From Bacteroidales bacterium (GTDB lineage Bacteria; Bacteroidota; Bacteroidia; Bacteroidales; UBA932): DNA of 34,600 nt. Shown one piece after another: positions 1-7,036 of the stretch. The notes under the pieces are model-generated. The model saw only the letters and a program-made list of their open reading frames with translations, searched no databases and was not told the origin of the DNA. Location of the stretch: the NCBI GenBank assembly GCA_028724885.1, contig JAQYTJ010000001.1, forward strand, positions 1 through 34,600. The letters are read 5' to 3'. Position 1 is the first letter of the stretch; the number at the start of each line of letters is the position of its first letter. Position numbers and translations under genes: made by a program.

Positions 1-122
1 GGCGGCTCTCAAGTGCAAAAACGCCCGATATGCATGCGAAAGGAATGGCCGGGCGGCTTTCAAGTGCAAAAACGCCCGATTTGCACGCGAAAGGATTGGC
101 CGGGCGGCTCTCAAGTGCAAAA
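1..122. repeat. Tandem 51-bp repeat upstream of the RAYT gene
   Basis: Copies of a unit starting GGCGGCTCTCAAGTGCAAAA begin at 1, 52 and 103, so the period is 51 bp; the third copy is partial and the array probably continues left of the window. Each full unit contains an imperfect inverted pair (CAAGTGCAAA against TTTGCACGCG). Because 51 is a multiple of 3, the array keeps an open frame that runs into the transposase, but the repeated peptide looks like translated repeat DNA, not protein. I read it as REP-type repeat DNA belonging to the adjacent transposase. Confidence 0.85.
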
Positions 123-141
123 CGGGCTGTTTTGCACTTGA
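111..141. repeat. Perfect REP-like hairpin
   Basis: The arms TCAAGTGCAAAAC (111-123) and GTTTTGCACTTGA (129-141) are perfect reverse complements around the 5-nt loop GGGCT. It lies 20 bp before the likely ATG of the RAYT transposase, and its left arm is the last copy of the 51-bp tandem repeat. RAYT proteins bind and cut hairpins of this kind, so this is the most likely cognate substrate in the window. There is no T-run after it, so it is unlikely to be a terminator. Confidence 0.8.
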
Positions 142-161
142 CAACTAACCCAAATAACATT

Positions 162-1082
162 ATGGCAAAACTGACATTCAGAGAAAGCGAACAACGATGC
201 GAACAAACCTTCCTCCACGCCGGAAAGTGGTGGCACCTATTTACAAACGGGAAAGAAACACCGGTGATTTTTACTTGCGATGACGATTTCCGCTTCGCAA
301 TCAATCTTCTGGCAAGATGCGCCGTCGAGTGTCCTCTGATGAAAATCGTGGCATTCGAAGTGATGAGCGACCATATTCACATAGCTGCCAGCGGTGAACG
401 TGACAATCTTTTGGCTTTTTTCAGATTATTCCGAAGGCGTCTTGCCAGGTATTCTAGCAATCGGAGCACTCCACTCCCCGATTACTTCCAGCCAACTCTC
501 AAAGAAATTGCAGACTTGAGATCTCTGCGGAACACAATCGTCTACATCAACCGCAATGGTTATGTCGTAGACCCTTCATTCACGCCGTTTTCTTATCCGT
601 GGGGTACTGGAAGATACTATTACAATGACATTCCTTGCGTCGATGCGGTCAGCAACTACTCCACAAGAGAGTTGAGAACATTGCTTAAATGTGACACTCA
701 CGGTGTGCCGCCTGACTTCAAGATCATCAACGGCCACATCTCCCCCACCTCCTTCTGCGCAATCAAGTTCGGCATGGCGATGTTCCGCGACGCGCACCAC
801 TACTTCGCGATGCTGACGAAAAACGTAGAGGCGTACAGCGAGCTGGCGGCGGAGTTGGATGATGGAAAGTTCCTGACTGATGCTGAACTGTTTACACAGG
901 TGTGGAAGATTGTTCGGGAAAAGTACGAGCTGGAACGTCTCAGCGATTTGTCGAAGGCGCAGAAACAGGAACTCGCCCGCGCTCTTCATTACGACTGGAG
1001 TTCTTCCAACGGCCAGATCCGCCGCATCCTCGGCCTCAGCCAATACGAGGTCGATTCCCTCTTCCCGCTTAGCAAGAAGTGA
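162..1082 (+). CDS. REP-associated tyrosine transposase (RAYT, Y1/IS200-like)
   Basis: A 306-residue single-strand DNA transposase-like protein of the HUH endonuclease class. The HUH motif is HIH (residues 71-73, in VMSDHIHI), and the helix with the catalytic tyrosine is probably RNTIVYINRN (about 123-132, Tyr128). A C-terminal helical region (SSSNGQIRRILGLSQYEVDSLF) resembles the DNA-binding tail found on Bacteroidetes members. I chose ATG 162 because the longer frame from 30 only translates the upstream tandem repeat. RAYTs are usually single-copy domesticated relatives of IS200 that act on REP hairpins; the hairpin at 111-141 fits. No left and right IS ends were recognised, so this is not a complete insertion sequence. 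The family call is firm; the catalytic tyrosine assignment is inferred. Confidence 0.85.
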   Translation: MAKLTFRESEQRCEQTFLHAGKWWHLFTNGKETPVIFTCDDDFRFAINLLARCAVECPLMKIVAFEVMSDHIHIAASGERDNLLAFFRLFRRRLARYSSNRSTPLPDYFQPTLKEIADLRSLRNTIVYINRNGYVVDPSFTPFSYPWGTGRYYYNDIPCVDAVSNYSTRELRTLLKCDTHGVPPDFKIINGHISPTSFCAIKFGMAMFRDAHHYFAMLTKNVEAYSELAAELDDGKFLTDAELFTQVWKIVREKYELERLSDLSKAQKQELARALHYDWSSSNGQIRRILGLSQYEVDSLFPLSKK

Positions 1083-1168
1083 TGCGCAGCAAGTCTCCAA
1101 ATCCTCTCTTAAAGGCTGTTTTGTCCGCAAATATGGCTTCTCCACGGACGGAGCACCTCGAAAACCAT

Positions 1169-1723
1169 TTAATTATCCTTAGATTGGTGCTTGCTAGCGA
1201 TAGCCTGTCTAATCTCCATCTCTCTCTCAACCCAGGCGACTATGTGTATGTTTCCGCAAATGATGACTATCCACCAGAATACCCTCATTGAACACACTGC
1301 ATTGAAAATTTTCCAAGATAATTCGCTATGAGCAAGACATTCAAAGATTATGGTGGCTCCGCCAATGAGAAAATAGGCAATCAGCACAAAAAAGCTTACA
1401 ATGATAATGACACCCCACAAACTATTTTCTTTCCCTTTAATGCGGATGACAGGGAAATATCCTGTCGGAATTAAAAAGTGATAGACAATCCACGCATAAT
1501 AGAGTATCCCCAAAACTGCAAGGATTAGGAAAAAATAACAGTCCGAAGCCGCAAAATACAGTGAGAAGAACAAGGTGATTACCATCCCGAAGATGGAGGT
1601 GAGGTTAATAAGAATAATCACATACAAGGCAATAGCCCCGCTGCTTTGTTTTCGTTTTGGTTTTGTCTTTGTGTCGTTTGCGTCGTTTGTGTCGTTTGCG
1701 TCATCTGCGAACTTTGTTTTCAT
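1169..1723 (-). CDS. Small multi-pass membrane protein of unknown function
   Basis: 184 residues. The N-terminus is hydrophilic with a repeated Asp-Ala/Thr-Asn pattern (about residues 6-17), followed by a basic stretch (KTKPKRKQ) and then about four hydrophobic segments (near 30-52, 58-82, 105-125 and 140-160). The charged C-terminus (EREMEIRQAIASKHQSKDN) is consistent with a cytoplasmic tail. I do not recognise the family. The truncated reading frame ending at 1790 on the same strand stops 67 bp upstream, so the two may once have been one operon. The start codon follows a purine-rich leader without a strong Shine-Dalgarno, which is normal for Bacteroidetes. Confidence 0.6.
   Translation of the reverse strand: MKTKFADDANDTNDANDTKTKPKRKQSSGAIALYVIILINLTSIFGMVITLFFSLYFAASDCYFFLILAVLGILYYAWIVYHFLIPTGYFPVIRIKGKENSLWGVIIIVSFFVLIAYFLIGGATIIFECLAHSELSWKIFNAVCSMRVFWWIVIICGNIHIVAWVEREMEIRQAIASKHQSKDN
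1671..1706. repeat. 9-bp tandem repeat inside a coding region
   Basis: Four 9-bp units alternate GTGTCGTTT and GCGTCGTTT (the last degenerate) on the plus strand. On the coding strand they give the alternating Asp-Ala-Asn / Asp-Thr-Asn N-terminus of the 184-residue membrane protein. The unit is a multiple of 3, so copy-number change would lengthen the tail without shifting the frame. Confidence 0.8.
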
Positions 1724-1789
1724 ATTATCATTCTTATCAGGTTAAAACATCCCTTAGTCTTCTTCTGTAAAATTTCTGCAAATTATGTG

Positions 1790-1954
1790 CTAAAACTGTT
1801 TATTAAAAACGCGGAGATCATTCTCGAAATGACCACTTGCCTCTCCGCCACCGTAGCCATAAGTGCTATCATAGTCGCCTTTAATCATAAGCCTAGCGGG
1901 AGTAACTACCACTAGGCCCCATCCATCTTTTCCCAAATCATAGAAGGATCCTCC
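1790..1954 (-). pseudogene. C-terminal remnant of an unidentified protein
   Basis: A minus-strand open frame of 54 codons ends in TAG at 1790-1792 and is blocked by an in-frame TAG at 1955-1957. Its translation looks like real protein: it begins GGSFYDLGKDGWGLVVVTPA and continues with an aromatic/glycine-rich stretch (DYDSTYGYGGEA) and a charged end (HFENDLRVFNKQF). There is no start codon in a sensible place; the only Met is 32 codons before the stop. I read it as the tail of a gene whose 5' part was removed at about 1955, where an unrelated remnant begins on the other strand. Family not recognised. Confidence 0.45.
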
Positions 1955-2067
1955 CTAACAACCAGTTTCAGACGGTGGCCGCTGCCTGTGGCTTTGACCT
2001 GACACAGCATCACCACGTCCTGGCAGATGCGGAGGCGTGTGCACATATTGCGATGAAAATTCTCTAG
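1951..2067 (+). pseudogene. C-terminal remnant of a DnaQ-like 3'-5' exonuclease
   Basis: The plus-strand frame reads LPNNQFQTVAAACGFDL, then QHHHVLADAEACAHIAMKIL, then TAG at 2065-2067. The histidine-rich HH-x-L-x-DAEACA segment is the conserved ExoIII motif region (H-x4-D) of DEDDh exonucleases of the DNA polymerase III epsilon type, as in the short Bacteroidetes exonucleases. The upstream ExoI motif (DFET) and the rest of the domain are absent, and no matching frame is seen to the left, so this is a dead 3' fragment. It runs tail to tail with the Nudix regulator gene, overlapping its stop by a few bases. Confidence 0.6.
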
Positions 2068-2930
2068 AATTCGGTTTTCCCGCCATCTTCTTTCATCTCG
2101 TCATACTTGGCGCGATTGAGACGGAAAAGGGATGCTACGCGACCGGGACGTCCTTTGCGAACGTGGGGAAGTTCCGGTTCTGCCATGTCAGTATTCAGAC
2201 AACATTCCTCCATCTTCGGCACCGACATAGCGTCGCAAAAGTCCATATCGGCCATCATCATCGGAGTGGGAGCCGCCTCGTAAAGCATTGCGGCTTCATC
2301 TGACTCGGGAGCATCGGCTTCCTCCAAGATTCCGGAGGCCATAATCTTCCGTTGGAAGTTGCGGCGGTCGAACTTGACACCGAGGATGGCTTCGTAGAGG
2401 CACCGAAGGTCAGGAATCGTGAAGGTATCGTCTAGGAGATCGAAGCCGATGGGCTCGAAATGAATGTCGCGGCGGAGGCGTTCCATTGCTGCTTCGAAGA
2501 TCTTGTTATGGTCGAAGGCCAGCTCTGGTAGATTGTCGACAGGGAACCAGACTGCTTCATCGGCATCGTCTCCACCAATAACTTCGGACGGCTTTACCAG
2601 CGCATAGTAGGCAATGGTGATGACGCGCTCACGAGGATCACGGTCGGGATCAGAAAAAACACCCAATTCACCGATGGCTGCGGCCTCCAGGCCGGTCTCT
2701 TCACGTAGTTCACGGAGAGCACCATCCTTCGCAGTCTCGTTCAACTGCAGGAACCCCCCTGGGAAGGCCCAGAAGCCCTTGTACGGCTCGCCACCGCGAC
2801 GGACCAGCAAGACCTTGAGCTTGCGGTCTTCATAGGTAAAGATTACGCAGTCAGTCGTTACGGCCATGTGCTCGTAGCGGTACTGATACGGGAATTCCGC
2901 ACCGGGAACGTATGTGAAATTCTTTCCCAT
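2064..2930 (-). CDS. Nudix-domain transcriptional regulator (NrtR-like)
   Basis: 288 residues. An N-terminal Nudix domain carries an intact Nudix box (residues 59-81: Gly59, Glu65, REL 73-75, EE 77-78, Gly80), followed by a winged-helix-like region (about 150-215, with FTIPDLRCLYEAILG and DRRNFQRKIMASGIL) and an acidic C-terminal tail of about 70 residues. NrtR-family proteins use the Nudix domain to sense ADP-ribose or related nucleotides and the wing to bind DNA, controlling NAD or ADP-ribose metabolism. The divergent neighbour is an ADP-ribosylglycohydrolase, and two palindromes lie between them, which supports a regulator role. The intact box means residual hydrolase activity cannot be excluded. 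The -7 element is so close to the ATG that the mRNA would be nearly leaderless. Confidence 0.85.
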   Translation of the reverse strand: MGKNFTYVPGAEFPYQYRYEHMAVTTDCVIFTYEDRKLKVLLVRRGGEPYKGFWAFPGGFLQLNETAKDGALRELREETGLEAAAIGELGVFSDPDRDPRERVITIAYYALVKPSEVIGGDDADEAVWFPVDNLPELAFDHNKIFEAAMERLRRDIHFEPIGFDLLDDTFTIPDLRCLYEAILGVKFDRRNFQRKIMASGILEEADAPESDEAAMLYEAAPTPMMMADMDFCDAMSVPKMEECCLNTDMAEPELPHVRKGRPGRVASLFRLNRAKYDEMKEDGGKTEF

Positions 2931-2937
2931 TGCCCTG

Positions 2938-2968
2938 CAAAAATAGGCGTTTTCGGGCTATTTGCAAA
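2938..2968 (-). promoter_or_regulatory. Promoter of the Nudix regulator
   Basis: On the minus strand TTTG (2965-2968) is followed after 19 bp by TATTTTTG (2938-2945), a full match to the Bacteroidetes -33/-7 consensus. The expected start of transcription is near 2932, almost at the ATG (2930). Confidence 0.65.
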
Positions 2969-2969
2969 A

Positions 2970-2992
2970 TTTTGCGTCAAAATGACGCAAAA
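2970..2992. promoter_or_regulatory. Operator-like palindrome 1 (NrtR-type candidate)
   Basis: Perfect 10-bp arms TTTTGCGTCA and TGACGCAAAA flank AAA. The site abuts the -33 element of the regulator promoter and lies just ahead of the -33 element of the divergent promoter, so one bound dimer could control both genes. Confidence 0.75.
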
Positions 2993-2994
2993 AT

Positions 2995-3026
2995 TTTGGA
3001 TGATTCAGAATAATGTTTTATTTTTG
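2995..3026 (+). promoter_or_regulatory. Promoter of the ADP-ribosylglycohydrolase transcript
   Basis: TTTG (2995-2998), a 20-bp spacer and TATTTTTG (3019-3026) match the Bacteroidetes promoter consensus. Transcription would start near 3032, giving a leader of about 117 nt that includes a 19-codon open frame. Confidence 0.65.
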
Positions 3027-3044
3027 CGTCACATTGACACAATT
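3022..3044. promoter_or_regulatory. Operator-like palindrome 2
   Basis: The inner arms TTGCGTCA and TGACACAA, with one mismatch, flank CAT. This is a second, weaker copy of the palindrome at 2970-2992 (same TTGCGTCA half and same 3-bp centre), 52 bp away centre to centre. It covers the -7 box and start site of the glycohydrolase promoter, the position expected of a repressor site. Confidence 0.65.
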
Positions 3045-3066
3045 AATAATTAAATCGCGACGCATT

Positions 3067-3126
3067 ATGGAAAAGAAGGACGAAAAGACTAGGGTTTACA
3101 ACGTGATCATCATGGACCGCATATGA
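3067..3126 (+). CDS. 19-codon leader ORF resembling the start of a VWA protein
   Basis: ATG at 3067 opens a 19-residue frame, MEKKDEKTRVYNVIIMDRI, ending in TGA at 3124-3126. The RVYNVIIMDR string is like the first beta-strand of small VWA-domain proteins of Bacteroidetes, which continue as D-x-S-G-S-M; here the frame stops just before the metal-binding motif. It may be a truncated VWA gene whose start now serves as a leader peptide, or a short coupling ORF: its stop is 22 bp before the glycohydrolase ATG. The VWA link is from memory of the family and is not proved. Confidence 0.35.
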   Translation: MEKKDEKTRVYNVIIMDRI

Positions 3127-3148
3127 AGGAGAAAAGGAGGACTAAACC

Positions 3149-3967
3149 ATGTTAGGTGCCATTATCGGAGACATCGCAGGTTCGACCTACGAGTTCCACA
3201 ACACCAACGATTACAATTGCAACCTGTTCCCGAAAGAGAGCAACTACACTGATGATACCGTCATGACCATAGCGGTGGCATCGTGGCTGCTCAAGGATCC
3301 TGAGCATACACACAAGGTGCTGGAAGAGGAAATGGTTCGGTTTGCAAATGAATATCCTTGCCCCAAGGGTGGCTATGGCGGAGGATTCCGCCGCTGGCTC
3401 TTCCGGACGGAAGGCCGCAAGCCGTATAACTCCTGGGGCAATGGCTCGGCGATGCGCGTGAGCGCTGTTGGCTGGTTCTTCGATACCTTGGAGGAGACAG
3501 AACGGGTGGCAGAAATTTCCGCTTCGATTACTCATAATCATCCGGAGGGCATCAAGGGCGCACAGGCAACTGCCGCTGCCATCTTCCTGGCCCGGACCGG
3601 GCACTCCAAAGAGGACATACGGGACTATATTGAGCAGCGATTCGGCTACGACCTTCATAAGACTTACGCTGATTGGCATGGGAAATACGGGTGGGATGAA
3701 TCATGCCAAGGAACGGTGCCACAAGCCATAATCTGTTTCCTGGAGTCCGAAGACTATGAGGATGCCATCCGGAAAGCAGTAGCTCTCGGTGGAGATTCTG
3801 ACACCCTTGCCTGTATTACCGGCGGCATAGCGGAAGCCTTCCATGGACTTATTCTCGCAGAGATGGCAGACGAGGCATTCGAGCGTTTGCCGGAGGGCTT
3901 CCAGACCCTGCTCAAGGAGTTCGAAAAGAGGTCGTTCTATAAAAGCCGGATAGCGTTTGTGGACTGA
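3149..3967 (+). CDS. ADP-ribosylglycohydrolase (DraG/ARH family)
   Basis: 272 residues, the usual length for the family. The metal-binding motifs are present in order: GDIAGSTYEF (7-16), TDDT (34-37), the SWGNGSAMRVSAVGW helix and THNHPEG in the middle, and GGDSDTLACITGG (214-226). Such enzymes remove ADP-ribose from arginine or other acceptors on proteins, nucleic acids or small molecules, using two Mg ions; the acceptor cannot be told from sequence. A strong GGAGG (3136-3140) lies 8 bp before ATG 3149, unusual in Bacteroidetes and good support for the start. The gene is divergent from the Nudix regulator and shares its palindromes, so a circuit that responds to ADP-ribose is likely. Confidence 0.9.
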   Translation: MLGAIIGDIAGSTYEFHNTNDYNCNLFPKESNYTDDTVMTIAVASWLLKDPEHTHKVLEEEMVRFANEYPCPKGGYGGGFRRWLFRTEGRKPYNSWGNGSAMRVSAVGWFFDTLEETERVAEISASITHNHPEGIKGAQATAAAIFLARTGHSKEDIRDYIEQRFGYDLHKTYADWHGKYGWDESCQGTVPQAIICFLESEDYEDAIRKAVALGGDSDTLACITGGIAEAFHGLILAEMADEAFERLPEGFQTLLKEFEKRSFYKSRIAFVD

Positions 3968-4563
3968 ATAATCATTGAGAATACTAGTCGATATCCAGAT
4001 CAATGCCCATATTCGCCAACATTATTGTAAAAACAGACAAATTTTGATGTTTTCAACAACAAAACGGACGTTTGCATGACGGTGTCAACATCCATAAGAG
4101 AGCGTGAACTCTGTTTCCAGAACCAGTGGTTAGTAATGGAAATAGTCTCCTCAGCGCTTATAATGAATAACACCATTGCCCAGGATTGTGAATAATCACA
4201 ACCTCTCTACAAAGTTTCACAAAACCTTGTAGATGATGTGAATAAAGAATCGCATACGTATATTCAAGCCCTCCGGAAAACGTGTCTCGCAGAACGCTGT
4301 CGAGGCAGGCTACACAGAAGTGCGTAGGGAATGGCATGTCTCGACATCGAGGCATCCCAAGAGTCACGTTGTCGACCGACACCCCTTTGCAGAGCCTCCG
4401 GAAGGATATATCCCGACAGCACTTTGCGAAATTACACCACTCTCATCCTGAACGACCACCACTATTCATCCTAAACAACCTCCCCGTCATCCCGTACGAC
4501 CCACCCCGTCATCCTCTAGTTGACACACATTTTCGAATTGGCGCAAAAACCAAAAATTATTTG
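3968..4563. other. Gap without a recognisable gene
   Basis: About 600 bp with no convincing gene on either strand. Two short frames (4282-4566 plus, 4158-4382 minus) have atypical composition, rich in His, Pro and Arg or Cys, and no family likeness. The stretch from about 4440 to 4515 is C-rich with repeated CATCC/CGTCATCC words. I see no hairpin terminator after the glycohydrolase. It may be decayed sequence. Confidence 0.5.
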
Positions 4564-4601
4564 TAAGTTTACAAATGTCCCGAAGAAATGGGGTAAAGGA
4601 T

Positions 4602-5639
4602 ATGAATAATTTGATCATGGCGTTACTGACGATGCTCGGCTTGCAGGGCTGCAAAGGTTACTCGGACCTTAAGGTTGATGAGTTTGAAAACATGCTTTCG
4701 GAGGATAAGACTGTCCAGCTTGTAGATGTCCGCACTCCGGAGGAATATGCCTCAGGGCATCTTCCTGGGGCGATCAACATCAACTGGCAAGACGATGGTT
4801 TCATCGAGAATGCCAAGGCACTCCTATCCACGGAGCATCCTGTAATGGTATATTGCCGGAGCGGAAAGCGCAGCGCTGCCGCCGCCGCTAAGCTGGACGG
4901 AAACCTCTTCAAGACCTACAATCTGCTTGGCGGCTATCTCTCCTGGACAGAGGCGGGAAAGTCGGTTTCAACTTATGACGTGGAAGGCTTCAAAACGGCT
5001 TCCGGCGAACCGCTCGCCATCACCCTCATCAAGCACGCCTCGCTGGAAATCCGCTATAAGGGCCTTTCGATTCAGATAGACCCTGTATCCGGCTACGGCA
5101 AGCCTACGGACTATGCGACGGAATTTCCTAAGGCAGACATTATATTGATCACACATGAACACGGTGATCACTTTGACAAAGAAGCCATCGCAAGCCTCAG
5201 GAAGGAAGACACCCGCCTGTTCGCGAATGCCCGCTGCGCAGATATGCTCGGCTGGGGAAAAGCACTTGTCAATGGAGAGAGCGCTACGCTCTCCGAAGGA
5301 ATTCGACTGGAGGCCGTTCCCGCCTACAACACCACTGAAGGTCACTTGCAGTTCCACCCCAAAGGCAGGGACAACGGCTATGTGCTCACGCTGGACGGCT
5401 TTCGCATTTATATAGCCGGGGACACTGAAGACATTCCTGAGATGGCTGAACTAAAAGATATTGACATTGCTTTTCTCCCTGTTAACCAGCCCTATACAAT
5501 GACAGTAGACCAGTGCGTGAAAGCTGCGAAGACCATAGCGCCCAAAGTGCTGATTCCTTATCATTTCAGCAAGACTGACATTTCGGCCCTGCCGGAACTG
5601 CTATCTGGGATAGATGTCAGGCTTCGCCAAATGCAATAG
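4602..5639 (+). CDS. Rhodanese-metallo-beta-lactamase fusion lipoprotein
   Basis: 345 residues from ATG 4602. I prefer this start because it gives a short lipoprotein signal ending in LGLQGC (Cys17); a longer frame from 4575 would put nine charged or polar residues before it. Residues 22-120 are a rhodanese domain with the catalytic loop CRSGKRS (Cys85), able to carry a persulfide. Residues 135-345 are an UlaG-like metallo-beta-lactamase fold with THEHGDH (184-190), AGDT (272-275) and a late metal-ligand histidine in IPYHFSK (about 321). It is likely anchored in the periplasm or on the outer membrane. A -7-like element TAAGTTTA (4564-4571) sits upstream. The domain order is the reverse of ETHE1-rhodanese fusions, and the MBL half is not of the ETHE1 type, so the substrate is unknown. 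Confidence 0.85.
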   Translation: MNNLIMALLTMLGLQGCKGYSDLKVDEFENMLSEDKTVQLVDVRTPEEYASGHLPGAININWQDDGFIENAKALLSTEHPVMVYCRSGKRSAAAAAKLDGNLFKTYNLLGGYLSWTEAGKSVSTYDVEGFKTASGEPLAITLIKHASLEIRYKGLSIQIDPVSGYGKPTDYATEFPKADIILITHEHGDHFDKEAIASLRKEDTRLFANARCADMLGWGKALVNGESATLSEGIRLEAVPAYNTTEGHLQFHPKGRDNGYVLTLDGFRIYIAGDTEDIPEMAELKDIDIAFLPVNQPYTMTVDQCVKAAKTIAPKVLIPYHFSKTDISALPELLSGIDVRLRQMQ

Positions 5640-5743
5640 GAGATGCCATGCTGACCGGATCAACGTAAAAAAGGCACTCTTCATTTGCGCCCTACTGCAC
5701 ATTGATTTTCGCATGTCAGACAGTAAGGCTCATCGTTTATTAT

Positions 5744-5751
5744 TATATTTG
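5744..5751 (+). promoter_or_regulatory. -7 promoter element of the secreted protein gene
   Basis: TATATTTG followed by C matches the Bacteroidetes -7 consensus. No clear TTTG lies 19-21 bp upstream, so the promoter call rests on one element. It would give a leader of about 20 nt. Confidence 0.45.
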
Positions 5752-5777
5752 CACGAATATTCCTGAATCATATTAAT

Positions 5778-6797
5778 ATGAAAGCATATTCTGTCATTCT
5801 AGGCATAGTTGCAGCCTGCACCGCTTTTTCTTCGGCTTGGGCAAGGCCTGCAACCAATAGCGAATGGGATAACGACGATGCTGATTCGACGGTTGCCGTC
5901 ATCGCATGGTTCAACAAGAGAGACACTATGACGTATTGGATCAATGAGAGCAGCTGGAAAGTCAAGGATGGAGACACCACCAAGACATCAGGAGTCTCGA
6001 CCAAAGTCATGCTCACGGTGACCGACTCCACGAAGAAAGGTTACAATATGGAGTATAAATTCCTTGATTTTCAAGGTGATACGCTAGCAGACTCTAAGAT
6101 AGGCGAATTCCAGAACACGCTCGTCAATAAACTGTCGAAGGATATCGTCGGGACATCTATCAGATTCAGAACCGACGAATATGGACACATCACCAAATAC
6201 GAGAACCTGAAGGAAATCAAGACGCAGGCGAAGGAACTCTTTGATTCCGCTTATGAGGAATTGTTGAAGCAGCCCGTGATGGACAGTCTGAAATCCGTCG
6301 GAATCGACATTACCACACTCATCAAGAAGGCTGACATCGCCACCATAGTCGACGGATACACTGAGGAACTGGAAATGATGTTCCGGTTCCACGGCAATTC
6401 ATTCACGGTAGGAGAATATGACGACCATAGCGACGAAACCAAGAAAGAGTATGCGTCCGATTCTCATCTGAGCATAGATCTTGATCCGGAGACAATGGAA
6501 TATTCAATTTCAACCACGGTGGAGACGAAGATTCCGTCGAAAGACATTAAAGAACTCGTAGGCTATATAGTCGAGACCTTTTCAGACGACTCTAAGTCAG
6601 AGGATTTTTCCGATGAATATGACAAGCAAGTGAAAGAAGATGCCATCGTAAGCAGCTGGAATAGCTGGAAATACTTCGCAGACGGCTGGCCTTCAGAGGT
6701 GTTGAGCCAAACAGAGACAATGCTGATGGGGCAGGGCAAATTGAAACAGACTTTCATTGCCTGGGAGACCCGTTCTGTCGGGAATCCAGAAAAATAG
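5778..6797 (+). CDS. Secreted protein of unknown function
   Basis: 339 residues with a signal peptide (hydrophobic core ILGIVAACTAFSSAWA, probable cut after Ala21 or Ala22) and no lipobox cysteine. The mature part is rich in Asp, Lys and Thr, with beta-type stretches (VAVIAWFNKRDTMTYWI, STKVMLTVTDS) near the start and a helical middle (about 130-200). It looks like a periplasmic or surface-exposed soluble protein. I cannot assign a family. It stands alone between the rhodanese fusion and the glycan island and has its own -7 element. No catalytic motif is visible. Confidence 0.75.
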   Translation: MKAYSVILGIVAACTAFSSAWARPATNSEWDNDDADSTVAVIAWFNKRDTMTYWINESSWKVKDGDTTKTSGVSTKVMLTVTDSTKKGYNMEYKFLDFQGDTLADSKIGEFQNTLVNKLSKDIVGTSIRFRTDEYGHITKYENLKEIKTQAKELFDSAYEELLKQPVMDSLKSVGIDITTLIKKADIATIVDGYTEELEMMFRFHGNSFTVGEYDDHSDETKKEYASDSHLSIDLDPETMEYSISTTVETKIPSKDIKELVGYIVETFSDDSKSEDFSDEYDKQVKEDAIVSSWNSWKYFADGWPSEVLSQTETMLMGQGKLKQTFIAWETRSVGNPEK

Positions 6798-6925
6798 CCC
6801 AGGAGCTGCAGCCATCTTTAGACTAGTCTCACGGTAGGATGACGCAAATAAAATGTTTTTGCATCTTCATTTTGAAAATTATCATAAACTTTGTAAATTG
6901 CTATCTACAACACTGCAATAACCAA

Positions 6926-7026
6926 AATTGCTGGCAAAAAACAGCCATGTTGATGTAGATTGATGACCATAAAATAAAATTACTGGCCAAATGAGCCGGC
7001 TAATACAATGTTAATTACTGACCAAA
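6926..7026. repeat. Three direct repeats ahead of the glycosyltransferase
   Basis: AATTGCTGGCAAAA (6926-6939), AATTACTGGCCAAA (6978-6991) and AATTACTGACCAAA (7013-7026) share the pattern AATTRCTGRCMAAA. The last copy ends 10 bp before the ATG of the GT4 gene. No good -7 element was found here. They could be regulator sites or remains of a duplication. Confidence 0.5.
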
Positions 7027-7036
7027 ATATACAGAG

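Noticed and set aside
1..141. CRISPR array at the left edge
   Set aside because: The 51-bp unit is repeated head to tail without distinct spacers, and no cas gene is near; it fits REP-type DNA.
30..161. N-terminal extension of the transposase
   Set aside because: The residues are a translation of the tandem repeat (HAKGxAGRLSSAK units) and no homolog would start this way; ATG 162 is preferred.
576..1145. 189-codon minus-strand frame
   Set aside because: Shadow of the RAYT gene; no family likeness.
4158..4566. Open frames in the gap after the glycohydrolase
   Set aside because: Odd composition and no motif; the real gene begins at 4602 with a lipoprotein signal.
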